Shown: piece by piece, positions 12,589 through 27,145 of the stretch
Layout of the letters: every line of letters starts with the position of its first letter
Numbering within the stretch: the stretch's first letter is position 1
Source of the DNA: Neocallimastix lanati (nom. inval.)
Taxonomy: Eukaryota; Neocallimastigomycota; Neocallimastigomycetes; Neocallimastigales; Neocallimastigaceae
Assembly (NCBI GenBank): GCA_016946835.1
Contig: JACVTC010000034.1
Coordinates: 186,001 to 250,000, forward strand
Reading direction: 5' to 3'
DNA length: 64,000 bases
The notes under the pieces: model-generated
Told to the model about the DNA's origin: nothing
Database searches by the model: none
What the model saw: only the letters and a program-made list of their open reading frames with translations
Made by a program: the position numbers and the translations under genes

Positions 12589-12864
12589 GGTTAAATATAA
12601 TACTTAAAAACAGAAATGATATTTATATTTTATTATGTGTTTATTTATTTATTTTATTGTTTTTTTATTGCTTTTATTTTAAGAAAGACCTTCATTTAAG
12701 AATATGCCATTACATGTTATTTATAATTATTTTCAATAGTAGTCTAACATTATTGATAACATTTAATGCTACCACTATATTATATTATCCAATAAAAATA
12801 TTTTACATTTAATAATGTAGTATTAAGTACAACGTAATTAAATAAATAACTGTGATATTTAACA
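12589..12864 (-). repeat. 5' LTR of the decayed copia element
   Basis: It is the partner of 9341-9612. The minus strand starts TGTTAAATATCACA. The end next to the primer site reads ATTTAACC where a terminal CA would be expected. Confidence 0.75.
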
Positions 12865-13279
12865 CATTAATATATTAATAAATAGTAAATAATAAATAAA
12901 TAAATAAATAATAATTTATTAGTCAATATAGAAAAAAATTTTTTTTTTTTTTTTTTTTTTTTTTGATTATCATTATATATCATTATTATCTTATTTATGA
13001 ACTATAAATAAAAAGAATTTTCATTCTTTTTTTTTTTTTTTTTTATATATATATTTTATTTATTATAAATCAACATAAATTTATTTAATTAAAAGGTAAA
13101 ATAATATTTTAATTAGAGATATAGGATAAAATAAAAATTTTTAATTAATAATAATTTTATTTTATATTATTGAATAATATTTTTTTTTAATCTTATTTTT
13201 TCTTTTTAAATTATTATTAAATATTTTATTTTGTATTTTATTATTAAAATTTAGTTAAATATTTATAAAAAAAAAAAAA
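12865..13279. other. Spacer and probable promoter region of the sulfhydrylase gene
   Basis: AT-only sequence with three long poly(T) runs and a poly(A) leader directly before the start codon. No specific control site was recognised. Confidence 0.5.
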
Positions 13280-14567
<1,288 letters not shown>

Positions 14568-14898
14568 ATAAATTAATAATTTAGAAATATATTAAATCTT
14601 ATTATTATATATATATAAATATTTTTTTTTTAAAAAAAAAAAGGAAAAATTAGAATTAGAATTAAAATAATAATTATATACAATGTATTATATTATACTA
14701 TTTATTACAAGTAATATGATATAATATCTCATTTAATTACTATCTTTTTCATATTTTTCATTATATAAATTTAACATAATTTAAGTAAATAAATAAATTA
14801 CTGAAATACTAATAATAATTATATGTACTATGAGAAGAAAAAAAAAAAAAAAACTTTAAATATTTAAATTTTAAAATTAAAGAAATTTACATGTAAAT

Positions 14899-14937
<39 letters not shown>

Positions 14938-15772
14938 ATTTAAAAAGAAATACATTAATAAAATAAAATATATTATTATTTTATTTATTATAAAATATTA
15001 TATTATAACATTTAATTATTTTTATTATTTTATTTATATTAATATTTTATTAGTTTTAATTGATGTAATTATTTTTCTAATGCTGTTAAAAAATTTTTAT
15101 TTTCTATTTTGATATTATTTATCAGAATTAAAAATTTTAATAAAAAAAAAAAAAAAAAAAAACGGTTTATTAGATTATTGTTAACGTGTATAAATATGTA
15201 AATAAATAAATAATATATACGGATAGCAATCACTAAATTAAACTATAAAATGTACATAAATAAATAAAAGAAAAAAGAAAAAAGAAAAGGGATCAATTTA
15301 TTTAATCATTTAATTATATGTTTTATATTTAAACAGAGATACATTGAATAAAAAAAAAAAAAAAAAAAAAATAAAAATAAAAATAATTATATATATATTA
15401 ATATTATGGTAAATTGAATACAATTATAATATTTATAATTAGAAAAAAAATGTACACAAAACAAAGCAAAACAAAAAAATAAAGATCAATAATACAAAAT
15501 TAAAAAATTTTATAATTTAATAATTTTATAATTTTATAATTTTATTAGTTATTTCACTTAATAAATTATAATATTTTAATATTAATTACTAATAACTATT
15601 TTTATATAAGTTAATATTTCTTTTTTTAAAGTTATAATAATTCATATAATATATTTCAAAATGTTAATGATAAATTTAATTAATTTAAAAAAAAAATTTT
15701 TTTATTACTTAATTTTAAATAAATGTAAAATTATAATAATAGATTAATTATGAATTGAAATTTTACCACCAA

Positions 15773-15828
<56 letters not shown>

Positions 15829-15928
15829 TATATAAAAGATTTTGAATTTTGAATTAAGGCTATTAACTGTAATAATATTTTTTTTATATACTTTTAAATT
15901 TTATGTTATTTTTTTTTAATTAATAGAT
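14568..15928. other. Intergenic spacer between convergent genes
   Basis: No gene was found. The sulfhydrylase ends here from the left and the giant minus-strand gene ends from the right, so both 3' untranslated regions and terminators should lie here. Poly(A) runs occur near 14900, 15140 and 15350, and a TA dinucleotide run at about 15779-15821. Confidence 0.6.
15779..15821. repeat. (TA)n microsatellite
   Basis: About 21 uninterrupted TA units lie some 110 bp past the stop codon of the giant minus-strand gene. Confidence 0.95.
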
Positions 15929-18900
15929 TTACCAACATGTACCATAATTGGATTGACATCCAGAACTCTTTTCACAGTACTTTTTGGAAGTACCACAGTA
16001 ACCATACTTACTACAGCATTCACCATGAAGACATTTGCCATACTTTTCACCACATTTTCCATTTAAAGATTTTCTAATAGTTCTCATAGTGGTGGTCTCA
16101 GTAATAGTCTTCTTAGTTTTGCAGTTTCCAAATTCTGATTGACAACCTTCACTTATATTACAGTATTTACTAGAAATTCCACACCAACCATATTTACTAC
16201 AACATTCACCTTCTGGACATTTACCATACTTACTACCACATCTTCCATTAGTATTAATAACTTCATTACATTTTCCAAATTCAGATTGACATCCTTGGTT
16301 TACATCACAGTATTTTTGACTCTTTCCACACCAACCATACTTACTACAACAGTATCCCTTTGCACATTTACCATATCCTTTACCACATCTATCAGTACTT
16401 CCTTCAGTTTTTCCTGTACTATTACATTGACCAAATTCGGATTGACATCCCTGGTTTACATCACAGTACACTTCACTCTTTCCACACCATCCGTACTTAC
16501 TACAACAATATCCCTTCTTACAAACTCCGAATCCTTTACCGCATCTATCATTTTCAGATACCTTTGCAGTCTTTAGACTTTCTTCATCATCTTCAGATTC
16601 ATTATCGTCTCCAGTTGGAATTCCGGCAATTTCGGCATCAGATTGCTTTCCATTTCCGTTGTTTTTATTACATTCACCAAATTCAGATTGACATCCTTGG
16701 TTTACATCACAGTACTTTTCACTCTTTCCACACCATCCGTGCTTACTACAACAATATCCCTTCTTACAAACTCCGAATCCTTTACCGCATCTATCATTTT
16801 CAGACATCTTTGCAGTCTTTGGACTTTCTTCATCATCTTCAGATTCATTATCATCTTCAGTTGGAATTTCGGCAATTTCGGCATCAGATTGCTTTCCATT
16901 TCCGTTGTTTTTATTACATTCACCAAATTCAGATTGACATCCTTGGTTTACATCACAGTACTTTTCACTCTTTCCACACCATCCGTACTTACTACAACAA
17001 TATCCCTTCTTACAAACTCCGAATCCTTTACCGCATCTATCATTTTCAGATACTTTTGCAGTCTTTGGACTTTCTTCATCATCTTCAGATTCATTATCAT
17101 CTTCAACTGGGGCTCCAGTAATTTCATCATCGTCATCAGATATTTCATCATCTTCAACTATACCATTACATTTTCCATATTTGGATTGACATCCTTGGTT
17201 TACATCACAGTACTTCTCACTCTTTCCACACCATCCGTACTTACTACAACAGTATCCTTCAGCACATTTACCATATCCTTCACCACATTTATCAGTATTG
17301 TTATTCGTTTCTCTTGAAGTACTAGTTTTCGTACTAGTTTGAGTTTTATTTGTAGTAGTAGTCACAGTAGCAGTAGCAGATTGATAGTCGGTAGCAGTAG
17401 CAGATTGTGAGTCAGTAGCAGTAACAGATTGTGAGTCTGTTACAGTAGCAGATTGAGAGTCAGTAGAAGTAGCAGATTGTGAGTCAGTTACAGTAGCAGA
17501 TTGAGAGTCAGTAGCAGTAGAACTACCAGTTACAGTAGCATATTGAGAGTCAGAAGCAGTAGCAGATTGTGAGTCAGTTACAGTAGCAGATTGTGAGTCA
17601 GTTACAGTAGCAGATTGAGAGTCAGTAGCAGTAGCACTACCAGTTACAGTAGCAGATTGTGAGTCAGTAGCAGTAGTACTATCAATTACATTAGTAGTAG
17701 TAATTGTAAATTCACGTGGTGTTTCTTCTTCACCATTATTTTCTTCTTCTCCATCGTTATTCTCTTCTTCTTCTTCTTCATTTTCTTCTTCTTCTTCTTC
17801 ATTTTCTTCTTCTTCTTCCTCATTTTCTTCTTCTTCTTCATTCTCTTCTTCTTCTTCTTCATTCTCTTCTTCTTCTTCCTCATTTTCTTCTTCATCATTT
17901 TCTTCTTCATTTTCTTCTTCATTTTCTTCTTCATTGTCTTCCTCATTTTCTTCTTCATCATTTTCTTCCTCATTCTCTTCTTTTTCTTTTTCATTTTCTT
18001 CTTTATCATTTTCTTCTTCTTCTTCTTCTTCTTCTTCATTCTCTTCTTCTTCTTCCTCATTTTCTTCTTCATCATTTTCTTCTTCATTTTCTTCTTCATT
18101 GTCTTCCTCATTTTCTTCTTCATCATTTTCTTCCTCATTCTCTTCTTCTTCTTTTTCATTTTCTTCTTTATCATTTTCTTCTTCTTCTTCTTCTTCTTCT
18201 TCATTTTCTTCTTCTTCTTCCTCATTTTCTTCTTCATCATTTTCTTCTTCATTTTCTTCTTCATTGTCTTCCTCATTTTCTTCTTCATCATTTTCTTCCT
18301 CATTCTCTTCTTCTTCTTTTTCATTTTCTTCTTTTTCATTTTCTTCTTTATCATTTTCTTCTTCTTCTTCTTCTTCTTCTTCTTCTTCTTCATTTTCTTC
18401 TTCTTCTTCCTCATTCTCTTCTTCTTCTTCTTCATTTTCTTCTTCCTCATTTTCTTCTTCTTCATTTTCTTCTTCCTCATTTTCTTCTTCTTCTTCTTCA
18501 TTCTCTTCTTCTTCTTCTTCATTCTCTTGTTCTTTTTCTTCCTCATTTTCTTCTTCTTCTTCATTTTCTTCTTCTTCTTCCTCATTTTCTTCTTCTTCTT
18601 CATTCTCTTCTTCTACTTCCTCATTTTCTTCTACTTCCTCATTTTCTTCTTCTTCTTCCTCATTTTCTTCTTCTTCTTCATTCTCTTCTTCTACTTCCTC
18701 ATTTTCTTCTTCTTCTTCCTCATTCTCTTCTTCTACTTCCTCATTTTCTTCTTCTTCTTCCTCATTCTCTTTTTCTACCTCTTCATTCTCTTCTTCTTCT
18801 TCTTCTTCTTCATCATTCTCTTCTTCTTCTTTTTCTTCATTTTCTTCTTCATCATTCTCTTCTTCTTCTTCTTCTTCTTCATTTTCTTCTTCATCATTCT

Positions 18901-21900
18901 CTTCTTCTTCTTCTTCTTCATTTTCTTCTTCATTCACTTCTTCCTCATTTTCTTCTTCCTCTTCATTTTCTTCCTCATTCTCTTCTTCTTCTTCTTCTTC
19001 ATTTTCTTCTTCATTTTCTTCTTCATCATTTTCTTCTTCTTCTTCTTTTTCTTCTTCTTCTTCAACAGTTTCTTCTTCTTCTTCATTTTCTACTTCTTCT
19101 TCTTCATTTTCTACTTCTTCTTCTTTATTTTCTTCTTCTTCTTCCTCTTCATTCTCTTCTTCTTCTTCATTCTCTTCTTCTTCTTCATTCTCTTCAATTT
19201 CTTCTTCTTCTTCTTCATTTTCTTCTTCTTCTTCTTCATTTTCTTCTTCCTCATTTTCTTCTTCTTCTTCTTCTTCTTCCTCATTTTCTTCCTCATCATT
19301 TTCTTCCTCTTCTTCTTCTTCTTCATTTTCTTCCTCTTCTTTTTTTTCTTCTTCATTTTCTTCTTCTTCTTCCTCTTCATTCTCTTCTTCTTCTTCATTC
19401 TCTTCATTTTCTTCTTCTTCTTCTTCATTTTCTTCTTCTTCTTCCTCATTCTCTTCTTCTTCTTCATTTTCTTCTTCCTCATTTTCTTCTTCTTCTTCTT
19501 CTTCTTTCTCATTTTCTTCCTCATCATTTTCTTCCTCTTCTTCTTCTTCTTCTTCATTTTCTTCCTCTTCATTTTCTACTTCTTCTTCCTCTTCATTTTC
19601 TACTTCTTCTTCCTCTTCATTTTCTACTTCTTCTTCCTCTTCATTTTCTACTTCTTCTTCCTCTTCATTTTCTACTTCTTCTTCCTCTTCATTTTCTACT
19701 TCTTCTTCCTCTTCATTCTCTTCTTCATTTTCTTCTTCTTCTTCATTCTCTTCTTCCTCTTTCACTTCTTCTTCTTCTTCTTCTTCCTCATTTTCTTCTT
19801 CTCCTTCAATATCTCTTTCTTCCGCTTCAATTGCTTCTTCTTCATTTTCTTCTTCATCATTTTCTTCTTCTTCATTACAACCAGCACACTCTTCTTCTTC
19901 AATATTTTCTTCTTCTTCATTTTCTTCTTCATTTTCTTCCTCTTCATTCTCTTCTTCATTTTCTTCTTTTACTTCTTCATTTTCTTCTTTCTCATTTTCT
20001 TCTTCTTCTTCTTCATTTTCTTCTTCTTCATTCTCTTCTTCCTCATTTTCCTCTTCTTCTTCATTCTCTTCTTCTTCATTACAACCAACACACTCTTCTT
20101 CTTCATTTTCTTCCTCTTCATTCTCTTCTTCTTCTTCATTCTCTTCATTTTTTTCTTCTTCTTCATTTTCTTCTTCCTCATTTTCTTCTTCTTCTTCATT
20201 TTCTTCTTCATTTTCTTCTTCTTCTTCATTTTCTTCATTTTTTTCTTCTTCTTCATTTTCTTCTTTCTCATTTTCTTCTTCTTCTTCTTCGTTTTCTTCT
20301 TCTTCTTCTTCCTCATTTTCTTCCTCATCATTTTCTTCCTCTTCTTCTTCTTCTTCTTCTTCAACAGCTTCTTCTTCTTCATTTTCTTCTTCCTCATTTT
20401 CTTCTTCTTCTTCATTCTCTTCTTCTTCATTCTCTTCTTCTTCTTCTTCATTTTCTTCTTCTTCATTTTCTTCTTCCTCATTTTCTTCTTCTTCTTCATT
20501 CTCTTCTTCTTCATTCTCTTCTTCTTCTTCTTCTTCATCATTTTCTTCTTTCTCATTTTCTTCTTCTTCTTCTTCATTTTCTTCTTCTTCATTCTCTTCT
20601 TCTTCATTTTCTTCTTCTTCTTCCTCATTCATTTCTTCTTCTTCTTCTTCATTACAACCAACACACTTTTCTTCTTCATTTTCTTCCTCTTCATTCTCTT
20701 CTTCTTCTTCATTCTCTTCATTTTTTTCTTCTTCTTCTTCATTTTCTTCTTCCTCATTTTCTTCTTCATTTTCTTCTTCTTCTTCATTCTCTTCAATTTC
20801 TTTTTCTTCTTCTTCATTTTCTTCTTTCTCATTTTCTTCTTCTTCTTCTTCGTTTTCTTCTTCTTCTTTTTCCTCATTTTCTTCCTCATCATTTTCTTCC
20901 TCTTCTTCTTCTTCTTCTTCTTCAACAGCTTCTTCTTCTTCATTTTCTTCTTCCTCATTTTCTTCTTCTTCTTCTTCATTCTCTTCTTCTTCTTCTTCAT
21001 TCTCTTGTTCTTCTTCTTCCTCCTCTTCATTCTCTTGTTCTTCTTCTTCTTCTTCATTTTCTTCTTCATCATTCTCTTCTTCTTCTTCTTCTTCATTTTC
21101 TTCTTCATTCACTTCTTCCTCATTCTCTTCTTCCTCTTCATTTTCTTCCTCATTCTCTTCTTCTTCTTCTTCTTCATTCTCTTCTTCATTTTCTTCTTCC
21201 TCATTTTCTTCTTCTTCTTCAACAGTTTCTTCTTCTTCTTCTTCAACAGCTTCTTCTTCTTCATTTTCTTCTTCTTCTTCTTCTTCTTCATTTTCTTCTT
21301 CTTCTTCTTCTTCCTCTTCATTCTCTTGTTCTTCTTCTTCTTCATTTTCTTCTTCTTCTTCATTCTCTTCTTCTTCTTCATCATTTTCTTCTTCATCATT
21401 CTCTTCTTCTTCTTCCTTATTCTCTTCTTCTTCTTCTTCTTCTTCTTTATTTTCTTCTTCTTCTTCTTCTTCTTCATCATTTTCTTCTTTATCATTTTCT
21501 TCTTCTCCTTCAATATCTCTTTCTTCCGTTTCAATTACTTCTTCTTCATTTTCTTCTTCATCATTTTCTTCTTCATCATTCTCTTCTTCATCATTCTCTT
21601 CTTCTTCTTCTTCTTCATTTTCTTCTTCATTACAACCAGCACACTCTTCTTCAATATTTTCTTCTTCTTCATTTTCTTCTTCATTTTCTTCTTCATTTTC
21701 TTCTTCTTCCTCTTCATTCTCTTCTTCATTTTCTTCTTTTACTTCTTCATTTTCTTCTTTCTCATTTTCTTCTTCTTCTTCTTCATTTTCTTCTTCTTCA
21801 TTCTCTTCTTCTTCATTACAACCAACACACTCTTCTTCTTCATTTTCTTCTTCTTCTTCCTCTTCATTCTCTTCTTCTTCTTCATTTTCTTCCTCATCAT

Positions 21901-24900
21901 TTTCTTCTTCATTCTCTTTTTCTTCTTCTTCATTTTCCTCATCATTTTCTTCTTCTTCTTCCTCATTCTCTTCTTCTTCTTCCTCATTTTCTTCTTCTTC
22001 ATTTTCTTCTTCTTCTTCAACAGTTTCTTCTTCTTCTTCTTCAACAGCTTCTTCTTCTTCATTTTCTTCTTCTTCTTCAACAGTTTCTTCTTCTTCATTT
22101 TCTACTTCTTCTTCTTCATTTTCTTCTTCTTCTTCTTCATTTTCTTCTTCTTCTTCCTCTTCATTCTCTTCTTCTTCTTCATTCTCTTCATTTTCTTCTT
22201 CTTCTTCTTCATTTTCTTCTTCATCATTTTCTTCTTCATTTTCTTCTTCATTGTCTTCCTCATTTTCTTCTTCATCATTTTCTTCCTCATTCTCTTCTTC
22301 TTCTTCCTTTTCATTCTCTTCTTCTTCTTCTTCTTCATTTTCTTCTTCATTTTCTTCTTCTTCTTCTTCTTCTTCATTCTCTTCTTCTTCCTCATTTTCT
22401 TCCTCATCATTTTCTTCTTCATTTTCTTCTTCTTCTTCCTTTTCATTCTCTTCTTCTTCTTCTTCTTCATTTTCTTCTTCATCATTTTCTTCTTCTTCTT
22501 CCTCATTCTCTTCTTCTACTTCCTCATTTTCTTCTTCTTCTTCCTCATTCTCTTCTTCTACTTCCTCATTTTCTTCTTCTTCTTCCTCATTCTCTTTTTC
22601 TACCTCTTCATTCTCTTCTTCTTCTTCTTCTTCTTCATCATTCTCTTCTTCTTCTTTTTCTTCATTTTCTTCTTCATCATTCTCTTCTTCTTCTTCTTCA
22701 TTTTCTTCTTCATCATTCTCTTCTTCTTCTTCATTTTCTTCTTCATTCACTTCTTCCTCATTTTCTTCTTCCTCTTCATTTTCTTCCTCATTCTCTTCTT
22801 CTTCTTCTTCTTCATTTTCTTCTTCATTTTCTTCTTCATCATTTTCTTCTTCTTCTTCTTTTTCTTCTTCTTCTTCAACAGTTTCTTCTTCTTCTTCTTC
22901 AACAGCTTCTTCTTCTTCATTTTCTACTTCTTCTTCTTTATTTTCTTCTTCTTCTTCCTCTTCATTCTCTTCTTCTTCTTCATTCTCTTCTTCTTCTTCA
23001 TTCTCTTCAATTTCTTCTTCTTCTTCTTCATTTTCTTCTTCCTCATTTTCTTCTTCTTCTTCTTCTTCTTCCTCATTTTCTTCCTCATCATTTTCTTCCT
23101 CTTCTTCTTCTTCTTCATTTTCTTCCTCTTCTTCTTCTTCTTCATTTTCTTCCTCTTCTTTTTTTTCTTCTTCATTTTCTTCTTCTTCTTCCTCTTCATT
23201 CTCTTCTTCTTCTTCATTCTCTTCTTCTTCTTCATTCTCTTCAATTTCTTCTTTTTCTTCTTCATTTTCTTCTTCTTCTTCTTCATTTTCTTCTTCCTCA
23301 TTTTCTTCTTCTTCTTCTTCATTTTCTTCTTCCTCATTTTCTTCTTCTTCTTCTTCATTTTCTTCTTCCTCATTTTCTTCTTCTTCTTTCTCATTTTCTT
23401 CCTCATCATTTTCTTCCTCTTCTTCTTCTTCTTCTTCATTTTCTTCTTCCTCATTTTCTTCTTCTTCTTCTTCATTTTCTTCTTCCTCATTTTCTTCTTC
23501 TTCTTCTTCATTTTCTTCTTCCTCATTTTCTTCTTCTTCTTTCTCATTTTCTTCCTCATCATTTTCTTCCTCTTCTTCTTCTTCTTCTTCATTTTCTTCC
23601 TCTTCATTTTCTACTTCTTCTTCCTCTTCATTTTCTACTTCTTCTTCCTCTTCATTTTCTACTTCTTCTTCCTCTTCATTTTCTACTTCTTCTTCCTCTT
23701 CATTTTCTTCTTCTTCATTTTCTTCTTCATTCTCTTCTTCTTCTTCTTCATTCTCTTCTTCTTCTTCTTCTTCATTCTCTTCTTCTTCTTCTTCTTCTTC
23801 CTCTTCATTCTCTTGTTCTTCTTCCTCTTCATTTTCTTCTTCTTCTTCTTTTTCTTCCTCATCATTTTCTTCTTCATTTTCTTCTTCTTCTTCCTTTTCA
23901 TTCTCTTCTTCTTCTTCTTCTTCATTTTCTTCTTCATTTTCTTTTTCATTGTCTTCCTCATTTTCTTCTTCATCATTTTCTTCCTCATTCTCTTCTTCTT
24001 CTTTTTCATTTTCTTCTTCTTCATTTTCTTCTTCTTCATTTTCTTCTTCCTCATTTTCTTCTTCTTCTTCTTCTTCATCATTTTCTTCTTCTTCATTTTC
24101 TTCTTCCTCATTCTCTTCTTCTTCTTCTTCTTCCTCTTCATTTTCTTCCTCATTTTCTTCTTCCTCATTTTCTTCTTCCTTATTCTCTTCTTCTTCTTCT
24201 TCTTCCTCTTCATTTTCTTCCTCATTTTCTTCTTCCTCATTTTCTTCTTCTTCTTCTTCTTCCTCATTTTCTTCTTCTTCATTTTCTTCTTCATTCTCTT
24301 CTTCTTCTTCTTCATTCTCTTCTTCTTCTTCTTCTTCTTCTTCATTCTCTTCTTCTTCTTCTTCTTCTTCCTCTTCATTCTCTTGTTCTTCTTCCTCTTC
24401 ATTTTCTTCTTCTTCTTCTTTTTCTTCCTCATCATTTTCTTCTTCATTTTCTTCTTCTTCTTCCTTTTCATTCTCTTCTTCTTCTTCTTCTTCATTTTCT
24501 TCTTCATTTTCTTTTTCATTGTCTTCCTCATTTTCTTCTTCATCATTTTCTTCCTCATTCTCTTCTTCTTCTTTTTCATTTTCTTCTTCTTCATTTTCTT
24601 CTTCTTCATTTTCTTCTTCCTCATTTTCTTCTTCTTCTTCTTCTTCATCATTTTCTTCTTCTTCATTTTCTTCTTCCTCATTCTCTTCTTCTTCTTCTTC
24701 TTCCTCTTCATTTTCTTCCTCATTTTCTTCTTCCTCATTTTCTTCTTCCTTATTCTCTTCTTCTTCTTCTTCTTCCTCTTCATTTTCTTCCTCATTTTCT
24801 TCTTCCTCATTTTCTTCTTCTTCTTCTTCTTCCTCATTTTCTTCTTCTTCTTCTTCTTCATTTTCTTCTTCTTCTTCTTCTTCTTCATTTTCTTCTTCTT

Positions 24901-27113
24901 CTTCATTTTCTTCTTCTTCTTCATTCTCTTCTTCTTCTTCTTCATTTTCTTCTTCTTCATTTTCTTCTTCTTCCTCATTTACTTCTTCCTCATTCTCTTC
25001 TTCTTCTTCTTCTTCCTCTTCATTTTCTTCCTCATTTTCTTCTTCCTCATTTTCTTCTTCTTCTTCCTCTTCATTCTCTTTTTCTTCATTTTCTTCTTCT
25101 TCTTTATTCACTTCTTCATCATTTTCTTCTTCTTCTTCTTCTTCTTCATTTTCTACTTCTTCTTTCTCATTTTCTTCTTCTTCTTCATTTTCTTCTTCTT
25201 CTTCATTTTCTTCTTCCTCATTTTCTTCTTCTTCTTCTTCTTCATTTTCTTCTTCATCATTTTCTTCTTCATCATTTTCTTCTTCTTCATTTTCTTGTTC
25301 TTCATTTTCTTCTTCCTCATTTTCTTCTTCTTCTTCTTCATTCTCTTCTTCTTCTTCTTCATTTTCTTCTTCTTCTTCCTCATTTTCTTCTTCTTCTTCA
25401 TTCTCTTCTTCTTCTTCAACAGCTTCTTCTTCTTCATTTTCTTCTTCTTCTTCTTCTTCCTCATTTTCTTCTTCTTCATTTTCTTCTTCCTCATTCTCTT
25501 CTTCTTCTTCTTCTTCCTCTTCATTTTCTTCCTCATTTTCTTCTTCCTCATTTTCTTCTTCCTTATTCTCTTCTTCTTCTTCTTCTTCCTCTTCATTTTC
25601 TTCCTCATTTTCTTCTTCCTCATTTTCTTCTTCTTCTTCTTCTTCCTCATTTTCTTCTTCTTCTTCTTCTTCATTTTCTTCTTCTTCTTCTTCTTCTTCA
25701 TTTTCTTCTTCTTCTTCATTTTCTTCTTCTTCTTCATTCTCTTCTTCTTCTTCTTCATTTTCTTCTTCTTCATTTTCTTCTTCTTCCTCATTTACTTCTT
25801 CCTCATTCTCTTCTTCTTCTTCTTCTTCCTCTTCATTTTCTTCCTCATTTTCTTCTTCCTCATTTTCTTCTTCTTCTTCCTCTTCATTCTCTTTTTCTTC
25901 ATTTTCTTCTTCTTCTTTATTCACTTCTTCATCATTTTCTTCTTCTTCTTCTTCTTCTTCATTTTCTACTTCTTCTTTCTCATTTTCTTCTTCTTCTTCA
26001 TTTTCTTCTTCTTCTTCATTTTCTTCTTCCTCATTTTCTTCTTCTTCTTCTTCTTCATTTTCTTCTTCATCATTTTCTTCTTCATCATTTTCTTCTTCCT
26101 CATTTTCTTCTTCCTCATTTTCTTCTTCCTCATTCTCTTCTTCTTCTTCTTCTTCCTCTTCATTTTCTTCCTCATTTTCTTCTTCCTCATTTTCTTCATT
26201 TTCTTCTTCATTTTCTTCTTCTTCTTCATTCTCCTCTTCTTCTTCTTCTTCTTCATTCTCTTCTTCTTCCTCTTCATTCTCTTCTTCTTCTTCTTCTTCT
26301 TCCTCTTCATTCTCTTCTTCTTCCTCATTCTCTTCTTCTTCTTCTTCATTTTCTTCTTCTTCTTCCTCTTCATTCTCTTCTTCTTCTTCTTCTTCCTCAT
26401 TTTCTTCTTCTTCTTCCTCATTTAGTTCTTCCTCATTCTCTTCTTCTTGTTCTTCTTCCTCTTCATTTTCTTCCTCATTTTCTTCTTCTTCTTCTTCTTC
26501 TTCATTCTTTTCTTCCTCATTTTCTTCTTCTTCTTCCTCTTCATTCTCTTCTTCTTCTTCTTCTTCTTCTTCTTCATTCTTTTCTTCCTCATTTTCTTCT
26601 TCTTCTTCCTCTTCATTCTCTTCTTCTTCTTCTTCTTCTTCTTCATTTTCTTCTTCTTCCTCATTTTCTTCCTCATCATTTTCTTCTTCATTTTCTTCTT
26701 CTTCATCTTCTTCATTTTCTTCTTCTTCTTCCTCTTCATTCTCTTCTTCTTCATTTTCTTCTTCCTCATTTTCTTCTTCTTCTTCATTCTCTTCTTCTTC
26801 ATTCTCTTCTTCTTCTTCTTCTTCTTCTTCATTTTCTTCTTCCTCATTTTCTTCCTCATCATTTTCTTCTTCTTCTTCTTCTTCTTCATTTTCTTCTTCT
26901 TCATTTTCTTCTTCCTCATTTTCTTCTTCCTCATTTTCTACTTCCTCATTCTCTTCTTCTTCTTCTTCTTCCTCTTCATTTTCTTCCTCATTTTCTTCTT
27001 CCTCATTTTCTTCTTCCTCATTTTCTTCATTTTCTTCTTCATTTTCTTCTTCTTCTTCATTCTCCTCTTCTTCTTCTTCTTCTTCATTCTCTTCTTCTTC
27101 CTCTTCATTCTCT

Positions 27114-27145
<32 letters not shown>

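Larger units (their letters stand above)
9341..12864 (-). mobile_element. Decayed copia-type LTR retrotransposon, reverse transcriptase deleted
   Basis: Two related direct repeats (9341-9612 and 12589-12864) bracket minus-strand remnants of gag, protease and integrase. Each begins TGTTAAATA on the minus strand and ends near TATTTAA. The primer-binding site directly inside the minus-strand 5' LTR contains GATTATGAG (12580-12588). This is complementary to the anticodon loop of initiator tRNA-Met, the half-tRNA priming known for copia elements. No RT or RNase H motif is left between the integrase remnant and the 3' LTR. The two LTRs differ at many positions, so this is an old copy. No target duplication could be read in the AT flanks. 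Confidence 0.82.
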
